Origin: Owenia fusiformis
Taxonomy: Eukaryota > Annelida > Polychaeta > Sabellida > Oweniidae
DNA: 64,000 nucleotides
Assembly (NCBI GenBank): GCA_903813345.2
Contig: CAIIXF020000003.1
Coordinates: forward strand, 23,761,248-23,825,247
Direction: 5' to 3'
The notes under the pieces were generated by a model. It worked only from the letters and a program-made list of their open reading frames with translations, was not told the origin of the DNA and searched no databases. Positions within the stretch are counted from its first letter, which is position 1. Each line of letters opens with the position of its first letter. The translations under genes were made by a program, and so were the position numbers. Below, piece after piece: positions 39,473 to 51,546 of this stretch.

Positions 39473-41568
39473 GAGACGTGACCTCTTTCACTTTAACATA
39501 TCATTTCTGATTATATTGCAGATGTATGATATGTACAAGTACATATGTACAATCATATGAAACTTAAATCACAATCATAGAGTACAAAACTTATTACAAG
39601 TTCAATATTTTATACAATGGAGGGAGTTTTAACCACAAGCTTTCATAAAATTATGATTCTTCAATCAATTGTTGTAACAGAGAATATCATGACATGGTGT
39701 CATAGTAGAGGCCCATAGCCACCTTTTGTCATGGAGGGTTCATTTTTAAAAAGACATGGGCTGTTGAAAGTCCATGAAAATCTAAGGGGGTTCACATTTG
39801 ATGAACCTCAAAAACTCCTGGCTATTGGCCTGTAGAAAGAGAACAATTGATTTAGTTATCTTGAACTTCATGATAGCTTCTGGTAATGGTCCCAGGTTGA
39901 ATAACTCTAAAATAAATTACTTATGTACAATGTGGATTCAGAAAATAAAAAAGGTAAATCAAATGAATTGAAAAATAATAGAAATTCATAAAATTAATCA
40001 GGAAACGACAAAGCATGAGAGTGACAAAAGTAACATTATAAAAATTAAATATTGCGAGAAATTATGATAAATAAACATTTAAGACTTTGATGTTCTAAAC
40101 AAAAACAGTACTGTATCAAAAAACATACACATACAAAGATAGATGGCACTTGTGTATAGCAGGAATCTCTGTATGCATAATCAATTAAACCATAGGCTTG
40201 GTTAAATTCTTCTCCATCGGATTCTACATCAATACACCATTTTTACAACTGAAATCCTGATAACAATCAATCAGTTTCAAAGCTAAAATTCAAATATGCT
40301 TTGACTGATATATTGAACATCATCTTTGTTCTTGGTATCATTGAAACAAAACTGCGGTCCTTATATTTAAAACCTCTGAGAATATCACCCTTATGTTTGT
40401 TTGCGTATGATGCCACTGTCCTCCAAAGACTCCACTCAATGAATGAATCCTACAGGGTGTTCCATACGTATGCATCCCCATAAACTCATACAAGAAATTC
40501 CCCTCTAAATGACCCATACCCACATACTTTGATGCATTGCATCTTTTTAGGAACACCACTGGATTCTGAAACTACAATTTTATGTAACTTTCCATGAGTA
40601 ACAAAATGATATAACATGACAGGGTGGAAATAATACATGTACGAGTTTATGGGGGTGCATACATAAGTAATGTCAGATGATATGAATTCTTTATTAGTAA
40701 TGACATTAAAGGGTTTCATTAGCAGCAGGCTACAGACCATTTTCACCAGTTGTTTTCACAAGATCGCCTGTTGTTTTTAGGGAATTTTCAACTTTTCCAT
40801 GTTAACTTTATGATTACCATTAATTTTAATTTTGCTTGTTGTTTTCATTTATTTCACCTGTTGTGAGAAATTCTAGTGAAACACCTGAATGTCCACGTGA
40901 GTCAGTTGATATTGGTTTTGATTTTTGTGGTATTTCCAGAGTGCATCATGTATAAGTAACTTCCATTTTGAAGCATATTAATTAGATTGTTTAACATGAA
41001 TAGATCTATGTAGGATGCATATTCACAGAATGAATGAATCCAATAGTAGTAATGTCCAGTCTATGTGGGTCAAATGATATGATACAAATCCAAGAGTACA
41101 TTTCCATGGATCCAGAGTGTATCATGTTCTAAGCATCTTCCATTTTGCAGCATGGCCCGTGCAGCATACTGTAAGTGGTAATTCATTCGAGTGGTTAATT
41201 TTTCGAATGGTCAAATTTTATCATTTTTCTAATTTCAATTTTCGTATTATATTTCCGACATTTAATTTTCCGAACCTGGCAAAAATTAGGCAAGAGGCAA
41301 ATTAAATGATTAGGCAAAATTACCACTTATACAGTAATTAGATTGTGCAACATGAACAATGTCTATATGAAATATGAACAAGTCTATTGATGAGAATATG
41401 GTCTATGTACATAAGAGCTTTGCAATATGAAATATCCACACCCTGTTACTGTGGTATACCCTCCCCATCCTCCTTCTGAGTTTCTAAACCCAGGAATGAC
41501 TTCCATTGTCACTGGAGCATATAGTTTATAATTTCCACTGTGATGTTCTTCCACACAACTGCACATGT
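39473..41568. other. Downstream or 3' UTR region of ZDHHC last exon, copy 1
   Basis: The interval lies just downstream (minus strand) of the copy-1 ZDHHC stop codon and may include its 3' UTR. It is shared with copy 2 (52011-53753) at lower identity with many indels. It contains a short inverted-repeat piece at about 39711-39832 and a CAGGGTG-type MITE that has lost its right end (40453 to about 40672; the complete member is at 52730-53010). No other gene is seen. Confidence 0.5.
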
Positions 41569-41727
41569 TTAAACTGCAAAGAATGTCCGCTCAGAACGGC
41601 CAAGTTTTGGTGTAGAAAACGGAGAAAACCAGGTAATTGAAAATGGGTGTCCAAACACAGCTTTGATGCTCAGCCACTTTGACTTGCGTTCCCATGTTGC
41701 TTGTTCTTTTTTAAGTTGTTCTATTCC
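41569..41727 (-). CDS. Distal alternative last exon of ZDHHC3/7-type gene (copy 1)
   Basis: This exon encodes 52 residues from GIEQLKKEQ to RTFFAV plus TAA. It closely resembles the C-terminus of vertebrate ZDHHC3/7 ([10 protein letters not shown] ... KAVFGHPFS ... SPFATP). The acceptor tactacttttcag is intact, and phase 0 fits the phase-0 donor of the TM4 exon at 59829. Compared with 53754-53912 the protein is identical and I count three nucleotide differences, all silent. It has no TM4 exon of its own within the duplicated unit, so use would require splicing from about 18 kb upstream, past the other last exon. Alternatively it is a dead exon copy, but the silent-only pattern argues for constraint or recent conversion. 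Confidence 0.75.
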   Translation of the reverse strand, partial: GIEQLKKEQATWERKSKWLSIKAVFGHPFSITWFSPFSTPKLGRSERTFFAV

Positions 41728-42039
41728 CTGAAAAGTAGTAAGATGACATTATGGTAAAGACATAACAGCAGTATAACATATATTATATAACTACATGGTT
41801 TCTTCATAGCAACTACATCATAAGATGAAAATAATGTTAAGTTCTATCTACAACAACAGACTTAAATTGCAAATAGAATTTGAAAACAGTAACTCCAAGG
41901 AGTAGCAAATCCCACTAAACAAAACATATTTTATTAAATACCTTACCATTTTGGAAATTACATGATCTAAATAACCAAGAAACAGTAGCGAGGTAATGTC
42001 TCCTTTTAGCAAAATTAAAGCCCATGAAGTAATGTCATA

Positions 42040-42750
42040 TTTTAAACTCTTTCCCCAGCAGATGTTCTATGACCATAACATTAGCATATAAATCTTAAAT
42101 TCAGCATTTCTTCTTGACCAGAGTGCTATGCCAACAAGGCACTGAAACATAAAATCTGAACATTTTCAAAAAATATAATTTTTACAAAATAAGGTTGCCA
42201 TTTTAAATTCAGTAATTATTTAGACTTCCTTTTTAAGAAGATTTTTATGTCCATATGGCATCAGCATATTTGAACCAAATCTGTCAAATGGTATTTGAAT
42301 TATGACAGCCATTTTGAAATGATTGGTCATATTAAATGCATTAAAAATTCTTTCTCGAGCAGAGATCCTTTGCCCCTAATAGCCTGTAAAATTTGCACCA
42401 AATCCTACAACTGGTATTAAAAATTAAAAATTACGGTTTTTCATGAAAAATGGCAGCCATTTTAAATTGAGTAGCCATTTTGAAAATTACTTCTTGAGCA
42501 GATTCCTATGTCCCTAAAGCATCAGCATATAAAATTTTAATCAAACCCACCATATTAGATTTATTGAACATTATTTTTTGAATTGAGCAGCCATATTGAA
42601 AATTCCTTCTTGAGCAAAGGTCTTACACCCATAAAGTATAAGCCTATAAAATTTGTATCAAATCTATTGATTGGTAATTGAGTTATCGCCCCTAGACACA
42701 CAATCAAACAAATGGACGAATTAATGAATTGACAGACGGATAGCTTCTCT
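42040..42750. repeat. Degenerate ~120-140-bp repeats (gccatttt / catcagcat)
   Basis: Recurring phrases appear in the same order: gccattttgaaa, ttcttgagcaaag, ccctaaagcatcagcatata, aaatttgaaccaaatc and ggtatttgagttatcg. About four to five diverged copies are present. Related copies lie at 48600-48700, 54230-54545 and 58670-58960. The last copy ends in acacacaatcaaacaaatgg and a tail rich in gacagacgg. It looks like an old tandem-structured non-coding element. Confidence 0.7.
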
Positions 42751-43009
42751 ATATCCCTGTGAACTTCATTCAATGTGATATACATGTATTTGCTCTTTGC
42801 TGTGTTTACACAAAAATATATAAATATCAATGATATTTCTTCTAAGACCACCAATATCCATTTACTTCTTCATATTTTTGCATGAACTTGTAAGTAAATT
42901 CTAAAAGAATATATTTCTTATGGAAATGTGTACATAACTGTGTAGTTTATATAATGCAAGTGTGTTTATAATATAATTCATATAATAAATTACACTAAAC
43001 AAAAAAATG

Positions 43010-43423
43010 AACTTTTAATTTTTTAAGTTACCAGGAAGTGTTATTGTAATACCAAAAGATATATTCAGTTCTTTCATTCAAGGTCATGATGTCCTTTAAC
43101 ACAGTGAATCAATATTCAGTTATTCAAGTAGCTTCAGATAACTGTGTGTGTTTAATATTTAAACGAGTTCTGAGAACTGTTTAACATAAAGTGCACATTA
43201 TTGATTCATAGCTACAAGGGAAGGCGTAACATTCAAGACAAGCTTTAAAAAGAAACAAGACTATTCTAACAACTGATGCAGCGGAATTTGTTTTTTGTTC
43301 ACTTTTAAGGACACTAACAGTAGACATTACTTGTTAATACCATATATCTGTGTATAATACACTGCAGAACAGAGGAGTATAAGACAGTATTATTACAACC
43401 AGTTTTGTGTAACAAGTCGAGAG
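43010..43423 (+). promoter_or_regulatory. Conserved upstream region of TRIM-NHL gene, copy 1
   Basis: These ~410 bp upstream of the TRIM start are well conserved in copy 2 (about 54800-55231), including tgtttaacataaagtgcaca and agacactaacagtagaca-like stretches. They probably contain the promoter and 5' UTR. No TATA box can be fixed. The ATG context is gagagATGG, with purine at -3 and G at +4. Confidence 0.4.
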
Positions 43424-45313
43424 ATGGCGACCTTTATTGAGGACCATAATAAAGCAGCTCTTACATGTGGAATATGCAAGGACATTCTGACAGACCCAAG
43501 GACATTACCATGTATGCATGTATATTGCCTCAATTGTTTAGAAAGTCTTACAGAAAAGAGCAAACTTCAAAAGGGCACTTTCAACTGCCCAGAATGCCGA
43601 CAGGTGTGCACCATCCCACAGGAAGGGGTGGGAGAGTTCAAGGTTAGCCCTACAATTACATTTTTGGTTGATGCCTTCAAGGACAGCCAGCAGACCAAAA
43701 TGCCAGAATGTGACCCATGTAGTGAATCACTTGAAAATCATACACCAGCTAGAATTCGTTGCTTAGACTGCAATAAGAAGTTCTGTACAACATGCTGCAA
43801 GATACATGACTCATTGTTGAAGGATCACAAACTGCTTGAAATTACGGGAGATGGTGCACAAGATTTGCAAACAGCGGTCAAGTCTATTAAAGAACGCACT
43901 GTCTACTGCCAGAAACATCCCACCAAACCTATAGAACTGTATTGTAAGGTTGATAAGGCAGTGATTTGTCACTTATGCTACCCCATTAGCCACTCTGGCC
44001 ATGCTTGTGAGGACATTAAAGATATGGCTCCCAAAAACTTGAAACCCATCGGTGCAGTTATAACTCAGGGCAATGAACTCAAGCAAATCTATAAACAAGC
44101 CATTCAAGATACACAAGCCTATAAAAATGAGCTGGAGCAAAATGCTGAAAATATCAAAGCTGAAATAATCAATGATATGAACACATTGATTCAAGCAATC
44201 CGTAAGAAATACGAGTCACATACAGAGAATGTGACGAAGGAAAAGGAATCCAATGTGAAGCAAGTCATGTCCCACCTGGGCCACCTAGAGCTTCAAAATG
44301 CCATCATTGAGAGTCAAGTGAACAAATTCTGCACCCTGGTAGAGCATGGCCACCCCGTAGAAATAGCTGGGCTTGAGGAGCAAGTGAATAAGAAGTCTGA
44401 GGAATGGTCCAAGAAACCAAATACAACCTTCAATGATAAGATTGAAATTAAATTCACTGAAGGGAAATACAATGATGGAGAAGTTAAATTTGGAACACTT
44501 GAGGTAAAGAAAATGCCAAATGCAGAGATTAACATCCTCACACCATTATGTGATCCTACTGTTACTAGCACGAAACTGCATAAAAATGGCATATATGATC
44601 TTGCTATCACATTAGCAGGTGATTATGTAGCAACAGGGCGCAGCTTTAATACCACATGTATATACGATAGCAGCCACAACCTAAAGAAGGATTTGAAAAA
44701 GAAATTCAGTAAAGTAACACAAATGAATGATGGTGATCTAGCATTCACTGATGGTGAATCCAACAGAATCAGCATATATGATGAAGATGGTAGTCACAAA
44801 CGTGATGTGGTATGTAGAAGATTAACAAATCTGGAAGGCATCACCATGAACACAGCAGGTGAACTAATGGTGACTGATAAAGAGAGTAAACAGGTGTACC
44901 ATGTTGATGTAACCACTTGGGATGTCACTAGTCATCCTGGCAAATTTGAATATCCACTTTATATCACAAGTAACAGTAAACAAGTCAACATAATAAGTGA
45001 CTGTAATGGACACTGTATTAAGGGAGTAGCAAGGGATGGCAAAGAAGTCTTCACATATGGAACCCGGGGCTCTATTGATGGACAACTCTATTTTCCCTAT
45101 GGTGTCTGCACAGACAAAGGAGACTACATATTTGTAGCAGACTACAGCAATCATAGGGTTGTTCTCCTAACACCTGAAGGTAAATTCCTTAGAAACGTAC
45201 TTACAAAGGCAGATGGAGTTAACTTTCCAATTGCAGTTGCAATCAGCTCTGATGGCAAGCTTCTTGTAGGGGATTACAGTGGAAAACTATTCAGCATCAA
45301 GTACAGGGAATAA
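43424..45313 (+). CDS. TRIM-NHL protein (RING, two B-boxes, coiled coil, NHL), copy 1
   Basis: The product is 629 residues from one exon. It has a C3HC4 RING at 15-58 (C15, C18, C30, H32, C35, C38, C55, C58) and a first B-box from about Cys96 to His135. A second B-box of the C-x2-H...C-x2-D...C-x2-C...H-x2-H type spans 162-193. A Lys/Glu-rich coiled coil covers about 205-330, and the C-terminal ~255 residues form NHL-type repeats ([13 protein letters not shown]-like [27 protein letters not shown]). The RING implies a ubiquitin ligase; the NHL propeller usually binds protein or RNA. It groups with TRIM2/3/56/71-like invertebrate expansions. No filamin domain is evident. AATAAA lies 5 bp after the stop. 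It is antisense to the ZDHHC exon copy of its unit. Confidence 0.93.
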   Translation: MATFIEDHNKAALTCGICKDILTDPRTLPCMHVYCLNCLESLTEKSKLQKGTFNCPECRQVCTIPQEGVGEFKVSPTITFLVDAFKDSQQTKMPECDPCSESLENHTPARIRCLDCNKKFCTTCCKIHDSLLKDHKLLEITGDGAQDLQTAVKSIKERTVYCQKHPTKPIELYCKVDKAVICHLCYPISHSGHACEDIKDMAPKNLKPIGAVITQGNELKQIYKQAIQDTQAYKNELEQNAENIKAEIINDMNTLIQAIRKKYESHTENVTKEKESNVKQVMSHLGHLELQNAIIESQVNKFCTLVEHGHPVEIAGLEEQVNKKSEEWSKKPNTTFNDKIEIKFTEGKYNDGEVKFGTLEVKKMPNAEINILTPLCDPTVTSTKLHKNGIYDLAITLAGDYVATGRSFNTTCIYDSSHNLKKDLKKKFSKVTQMNDGDLAFTDGESNRISIYDEDGSHKRDVVCRRLTNLEGITMNTAGELMVTDKESKQVYHVDVTTWDVTSHPGKFEYPLYITSNSKQVNIISDCNGHCIKGVARDGKEVFTYGTRGSIDGQLYFPYGVCTDKGDYIFVADYSNHRVVLLTPEGKFLRNVLTKADGVNFPIAVAISSDGKLLVGDYSGKLFSIKYRE

Positions 45314-46555
45314 GGTAAAATAAAGCTTTGATGACACTACAAATATCATGTAGTTTGAAACACAAGTTTGTATTACATACAAAGCATGATCATCTTTTAC
45401 CATTGTAAAACCTCATTATGAGTTATCAACTACAAACTCTTTTCTGCACTTTATACTTTCATTTAGAGGTGTTTATATTTTACTATGAACACAAGTGGTG
45501 TGTTGACAATGTGCTATACTAGCAGTATACTAACAATACAAAGTGATCAAATATAACTGACTACAGAGTAGCGCTCATAGATCTTACTGTTATGAGGGTG
45601 TATTTCATATGAAGGGTGATCCTAAAGGTCTCAAAAATTACAAAATAAAATATATTAGAGATATTATGAGGACTCTATGATTAATCCTCATATCATAACA
45701 TATGAATATTTTATATTGCAGCCTACCTGTTCAATGCTGCAGAGGACTAATGTGATGACAACGTACTATATGCTGTCTACAATACAATCTGATGAGAAAA
45801 TAGGAGTTCAGCCAGGTCATCTCAAACATTTAGCTGATAATTCGCTGTAAAAACACTGAAAAAATGTGATACATTTCCTTCCATAACAAAAATATGGAGT
45901 GAACATGATATTAGTGGAACCAAGGACTCTTGTGGATTGCAGATCAGGAATGTTCTTCAAACCTGTCACATTTTTGTGTAAATATCTCTCAAGTAAAATT
46001 CATACATATTATTTTGAGAAATCTTTGAAGCAATTTTCACATGTTAAGTCTGTGATTCAACAAACTAAATTCTTCTGGATTTCAAGAAATATGAAATCAC
46101 ATTTTTTTGTAATTTAACCTGTGCTTAACCAATCACAGATTAACTAACTTTACAGTGAGATAAAATACCTAATACATAGCTTTGCTAGTTTAGTTGTTAT
46201 ACAATACATCAATCAAGAGCCTTGTACATAAAGCAAACAATTTCAGAAAGTGATGTCTTGGATTATGAATATTTTCTAACCAAGAAGTTGGGTGGATATT
46301 TTAGATTTTTTGATTATCTTCCAGAAAAGTACATACACTGTACAATAATAGTAAAGTTAAGGGGACATTATGATAATTCTGAAGAGGAAATCAACCTACT
46401 TTTACCATTTTAACCAAAAGGGCATATATTATATTATAAAGTTAAATGCAAAACTATATTCCACTTGGAGACCTGATTCATTGTTAAAAGGAAAAGTGAA
46501 TTCATTCAGGAACTTTAGATAAGGAATTAGGATGACCAAAATGACCTAAATCCAA
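45314..46555. other. 3' flank of TRIM copy 1, shared with copy 2
   Basis: This non-coding sequence aligns with 57125-58685. It contains aacacaagtggtgtgttgac and, further on, aggaactttagataaggaat in both copies. Copy 1 lacks the MITE present at 57783-58020. Open frames at 45899-46117 and 46222-46413 are not preserved in copy 2. Confidence 0.55.
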
Positions 46556-48520
46556 TGGATGACATTAGTAATCTCTAACATGGTAATAAGGAGGTGTTTG
46601 AAAAATTAATTTTGGTCCAGATATGAAAAAATGGATAAATATTTTTAATAGTGATAGTAATTTAGCTGCTGTTTCAAATAATGGTTATTTCACAGATTGG
46701 TTTAGGTTAAAGGCTGGACTGAGACAAGGGTGTCCATTGAGTGCAATAATATTCATCATTGCTACTGAAATGTTTGCTTGTAAATTACGCCAAAATCAAA
46801 ACGTTGAAGGGTTAAAATTGCCAAATGATAAAGAAATTAAGTTAACAATATATGCCGACGATACAACAGTATTTGTCAAAAACAAAGACTCTTTAATTGA
46901 ACTCTTAAAAGTAATTGATGATTTCTATAAAGTTTCTGGATTAAGGTTGAATATGCAAAAATCAGAGGCAATGTGGATAGGAAGAAATAAAAACTCTCTT
47001 GAATCACCTGCAGGATTAAAATGGCAATTAGGTAAAAATGCAAAATTGAAAATTTTAGGGGTACTTTTTAGAAACAGGGGATCTGCAGCTTCTATTCAAG
47101 AAAACTGGAATAAAAAAATCACTAAAATGAACAAGATAATTAATCAATGGTCACACAGAACTTTATCCATTGTTGGCAGAATTAATTTAGTGAAAAGCTT
47201 AGTAGCATCTCAATTAACAAATTTATTAATGGTTTTTAAGGCACCTGACTCGGTCTTGAAAGAGATTAATAATGTTTTATACAAATTCATCTGGAATTTA
47301 AAACCGCATTATCGTGGAGGTGAACGGATCAAAAGAAAAATACTAAGACAAAGCATTGAAAATGGTGGGTTAAATATGGTTGACATTTTTTCTGTGCAAA
47401 GTGCTGCACTATTGGTCTGGGTATCACGTATAAAAAATGTTAAAAATTATGAGTCAAGCTGGAAGCATATGTTCCTTTACTTTATAAAAAGAATGGGACA
47501 TGTAGATATATTTGACTACAATATAAAATATGCAGAGTTGAAACCAAAATTAAAACAGGATGAAATGCCATCATTTTATGTTGAACTTGTTAAACAATGG
47601 TTAGACAATAAAGATTTATATAATGAATTAAACAATGATGATATATTATGGAATAACCACAGTTTGAGATATGGTAGAAAGGTTATATATTTTGAAGAAT
47701 GGGTTAAAAGGGGTATAAAGAAACTTAGACAGATTATTGATGAAAATGATAAAATAAAGGAGTTTGAGGAAATTTTAAATATCATAGGCCCTAGACCAGA
47801 GTTAAGAATGCAATATAATTTGTTAAAATCTTTATTGTATAATAAAACCATTGTTCACAAAAGCAATGAAAATATGTATAATAATATTGTTATAGCAACA
47901 GCAAAATTAAAAGACTATAAAAATATAATAATAAAAAATCAAACAGAACTACCTAATATTCCTGAAAAATGGAGGGAAGAGGGTGACATAGATATGAAAT
48001 TGATATTTAGAACAGTTCAATGTCTGAAGGAGCCAAGACTTAGGTCCCTTTATTATAAGATAACTTATAAAATATACCCAACAAATGAACTACTGTATAA
48101 GATGAAAAAGAAAGATGATAATGAATGTGAAAAATGTAAATTAAGAGACACATACAAGCATTTCTTTGTTGAGTGTCCACATATTAAACAGGTTTGGGAA
48201 TTAGTGAAAAAATATTGTCAAGATAAATTTAACAAAAATATTGATCTGAGTCCAACAGAAAAATTGATAGGGACAAAGGATCAAAAAATTAATGTAGTTA
48301 TATCAGTGGCACATAATGTTATAAGCAAATACAAAAAGGGAAACCATCCAAATTTGGAGTTTTTATTTAACTTTGAAATATTGATTAGAAAAATGTAAGT
48401 GTTACACAACCTGTTGCTGTTGCTAGTATTGTATTATGTTATTTGTATACTTGTATCTTGCATTAGGAAATAATAATAAAAAAAAAGAAAAAAAAAGTAA
48501 AAAAAAAAAAAAAAATATTA
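46556..48520 (+). mobile_element. 5'-truncated L1/Tx1-type LINE between the duplicated units
   Basis: The element begins where the homology between the duplication units stops (about 46553) and ends in an A-rich tail (about 48468-48515). It keeps the second half of the reverse transcriptase and the C-terminal region. Its position exactly at the end of copy 1 means it either inserted there after the duplication or marks the breakpoint. No clean target duplication was found. It is a different copy from the LINE at 2151-4268. Confidence 0.85.
46623..48398 (+). CDS. LINE ORF2 fragment: partial RT plus C-terminal zinc knuckle
   Basis: The open frame has 591 codons. It starts within the reverse transcriptase: FTDWFRLKAGLRQGCPLS (RT motif with RQGCPLS) at about residues 24-41 and the catalytic YADDT at about residue 77. 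A long basic Trp/Asn-rich region follows, and then a C-x2-C-x7-H-x4-C cluster (CEKC ... HFFVEC). Just upstream, homology to the preceding RT segment continues in another frame (VFEKLI before FGPDMKKW), so a frameshift lies near 46606. The endonuclease and RT beginning are absent. It is not a host gene. The long remaining open frame suggests moderate age. Confidence 0.85.
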   Translation: MKKWINIFNSDSNLAAVSNNGYFTDWFRLKAGLRQGCPLSAIIFIIATEMFACKLRQNQNVEGLKLPNDKEIKLTIYADDTTVFVKNKDSLIELLKVIDDFYKVSGLRLNMQKSEAMWIGRNKNSLESPAGLKWQLGKNAKLKILGVLFRNRGSAASIQENWNKKITKMNKIINQWSHRTLSIVGRINLVKSLVASQLTNLLMVFKAPDSVLKEINNVLYKFIWNLKPHYRGGERIKRKILRQSIENGGLNMVDIFSVQSAALLVWVSRIKNVKNYESSWKHMFLYFIKRMGHVDIFDYNIKYAELKPKLKQDEMPSFYVELVKQWLDNKDLYNELNNDDILWNNHSLRYGRKVIYFEEWVKRGIKKLRQIIDENDKIKEFEEILNIIGPRPELRMQYNLLKSLLYNKTIVHKSNENMYNNIVIATAKLKDYKNIIIKNQTELPNIPEKWREEGDIDMKLIFRTVQCLKEPRLRSLYYKITYKIYPTNELLYKMKKKDDNECEKCKLRDTYKHFFVECPHIKQVWELVKKYCQDKFNKNIDLSPTEKLIGTKDQKINVVISVAHNVISKYKKGNHPNLEFLFNFEILIRKM

Positions 48521-49184
48521 ATCTTTATTGAATTCAATTCTCCTTTAAGAACAAATTGATACATTTAAGTATATTTGTGCAATTGACAACAGAAATAGAA
48601 AACAGTAGCAATTTCCACTTAAAATTTGAACCAAATCTGGTAACTGGTATTTTTATTATCAAAAACTAATCATAAATGGTGGCCATTTTGAATTCAATTT
48701 TATCCCATACTTGAACTTGAACGCAAAAGCTAGTATAGAGATTATCCTATACAAGGTTTAGGATATTGGAATGATCATGAGCCTAACATAGCTTTACGTA
48801 CTGACAGAGCGGTAAGATATAATCTCCCTGTCATTTGATATTTATAGACCATTTTTTGATGTAGCTATGTTTAATTTAGAAACTGGGACATTATTATCCG
48901 AACATTTTCACTTGTAGCCATAACAAATCAACAAAACTGGTACTGATGTACAAAGAGCGCACCGTATAGGACAAACAGATCATCCTATAGTCAGTTCACG
49001 ATATAAGGATAATCACAAGACTAATATCGTGAACTTCATATTAGTGCTGGAAATGAAGGGAGGGGGGAGAGGCAGGGGTCACTCCAACCTAAGGTGGGCC
49101 CCGAAAAAATTGAGACCCGGCCCATCCCTGATCCCCCGCATATAAGTTGAAATTTGAAGGATAAAACCGATTAAGTCAAGAAAA
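48521..49184. other. Spacer between LINE and duplication copy 2
   Basis: It includes one diverged copy of the gccatttt/catcagcat repeat (about 48600-48700), the 30-bp phrase also found at 34359, a short inverted repeat around 48997-49042 (gttcacgatataaggat / atcgtgaac), and a G/C-rich stretch (49050-49140). No gene. Confidence 0.5.
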
Positions 49185-51367
49185 CAAAAAATCTTACTAA
49201 ATTTTGTTTGTCATCTTCAATTGTCTTCTTGTTTCAAGTTGATCCCCAGTGATGGAGGACATTTATTATAAAATGCCCTGTACGTATCATATGAAAATTC
49301 AAAGAAGCTACAATTTGGACCAAATCCATTAGTTTTCCATATCAATAGATTCTTGAGGTAACTCTAATTCCCATTGTTAATCGAAACATGTATGAATCAA
49401 AATAGAGGGTTAATAATCCAAAGAATTGATTTCCCATTCATAATTGAACCATTTAATAATATTTATCCCATGATACTACTACTTCCCGGTGAATAACGAA
49501 GACGAAAATAATTTATAATAGTCAAATATTGTTCGAGTTATGAGCGTTCAAAGATGAAAAATTATTCAAAATGCAACGTGTCGACGGCGGATATTTGCCA
49601 GATTTTTTGATAAATAACTCTCTTTTTTTAAAAAGACTTGTGAAAGACTTGAGAATTGTGAAAAGAGTGTACTTAATTTAAAACTTCATAAAAGTAGCTT
49701 TAAAATGATATATTACTTTAGAATATTTTCTTATATAACGGAGAATTAAATAAACATTAACGAGACACCCTAAAACACACATGCGCGACCTTTTTGCGAC
49801 GTGACCTTGTGATGGACATGTGTACAGATTGTTAATTCTTCCGATGTTGATGTGTTTACAATAATTTTTTTATACTTCAAGACTAAACATATAGTCTGGT
49901 TTTGTTTCATACAAAAATCAGATATGGATTTTGAACTAATGTTTTATGAAGAGATATGAATATCATGGGATAAAAAGTATATTTACATTTACATTTAAAT
50001 GTGGGTTTATTGGGTATATAAAACTCATTGAATCCCTCCCAGTAAATAACCTCTATTTACGCTGAACTTGAGAGTATCAAACGCTTCATTTTGAATGATA
50101 TTACGAGAGTATTTTTAGTAACAACTGACAATGCAATATATTGAATATTTCATATATAATACATATTTATTTGTAATTTGTGTCTGATAAATAAAAATTA
50201 AAAATGTACAAACAGCTTACATGATGGATTTGATGCATTAAAAAATCACACTGTTCTGTATAGATCATTTACATCGCAATGTTTATGGATATGTACACTT
50301 TTACAATTTATACAAACATGTATCATATTATCCTTTAAAAGCAGTGATGTGTCCGTTAATAAAGGAGTAATATACCAAAATAGTTTCTCTTTAGGGTATA
50401 GTTTTCCTTTAATGATTTGTATTCAGCGTTTAGTGTCTGCCACCTACATGTGTTATATTCCTCAAGACAACCCCCTCCATTTAAAATACAATTTGGGGAA
50501 ATCATGGAGTTCACTGGGCCCTCCATACATGTAGAAGCTAGGACATATTTCCCCAACACTGTATATTCACTGTACTTGTATTTATGAAATAAACCAATTG
50601 ATTAAAAAAACATGTACAGTAGATGCATATTAAATGTTTTCAACATAAGCTAGTTAAATTTCATTGTGCAATTAATCAATCTTGTAGCTGCCAAATCGTT
50701 GTTGCATCATGAAACTTTTTTACTCTCTGAAAAAAGGTATGGGCAATATGAAATGAGATCAACACATTTCCTCTGTTAATCGTAATAAATAGCCCTACGC
50801 TGCACTCGAACTGCACTGTTCAGTAGTGTTTACAGCGCAAGATGATGTTGCGGATTGGGGGTGTACATCTTGAAGGCAGTCATTACCATCACAACCACTC
50901 ACAAGCACTTTTATCCTTTCGAAACATCTTAACAAAAATATTTTCTGACTGAAAGCAGAAAATGTACGTTTTCTGTCTTCTCCCAGCTACATGAAGCATT
51001 TCCGTCAAAATACAGAACAAAAATTTTTCATAGAGGTTGGGTTCTCGCACAAGATGAATGGTACAAGCTATAGCTATTTGTCTTGACCAAGTTCATCAAA
51101 AGCATTTCTGTTGATAATGTACGTATATACATTCGTTTGCCTCATTATCAAAGTAAAATTCATGAATAGAGAATCGACCAGGACACACAATACAAAAACA
51201 TATTCAGGTTCTTAACAAATGCATTCATAAATTTCACATGTTTTACAGTAAATCTAGTTGCATCACATGAAATGATAAAAATCAATGACATTGACACAAG
51301 CTCGGAGCTTTCAAAAATGTAATGTCATTATGAAGATAATTTACATCACTTGACAAACTAGACTTAG

Positions 51368-51546
51368 CTTGTATTCACGAATGCAACATTCAGCTGTCAG
51401 CTACCGTATTAAACCTACTATTTTATCACCATCTATATGATATGAATGAAATAGTGGCAGGTACTATTCATATTTAAATGAGTTGCCCATAAAATAGTAG
51501 GTTAATCCGGTAGCTGACAGCCGAAAGTTGCATTTGCGAATACAAG
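51368..51546. mobile_element. 179-bp palindromic MITE (copy 2)
   Basis: The sequence appears identical to 38830-39008, with the same cttag flanks. It was inherited through the segmental duplication, not by a second insertion. Confidence 0.8.

Larger units (their letters stand above)
36165..46555. repeat. Segmental duplication, copy 1
   Basis: This unit matches 49185-58685 in the same orientation through nearly its whole length: element end (about 36171-36245), 2.5 kb non-coding tract, ZDHHC last exon (minus), degenerate repeats, TRIM-NHL gene (plus) and its 3' flank. Differences include a 490-bp MITE present only here (36249-36738), and about 170 bp of gatgaacctc-type sequence (39660-39840) lost from copy 2. 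The right limit is at about 46553, where a LINE begins. Between 36945 and 39472 the match has no indel and I see one substitution; elsewhere divergence is clearly higher. Confidence 0.92.

Noticed and set aside
37811-50559. Identical small frames (61 and 67 codons) in both duplication copies as conserved peptides
   Set aside because: The whole 2.5-kb tract around them is identical, so the frames carry no separate evidence.
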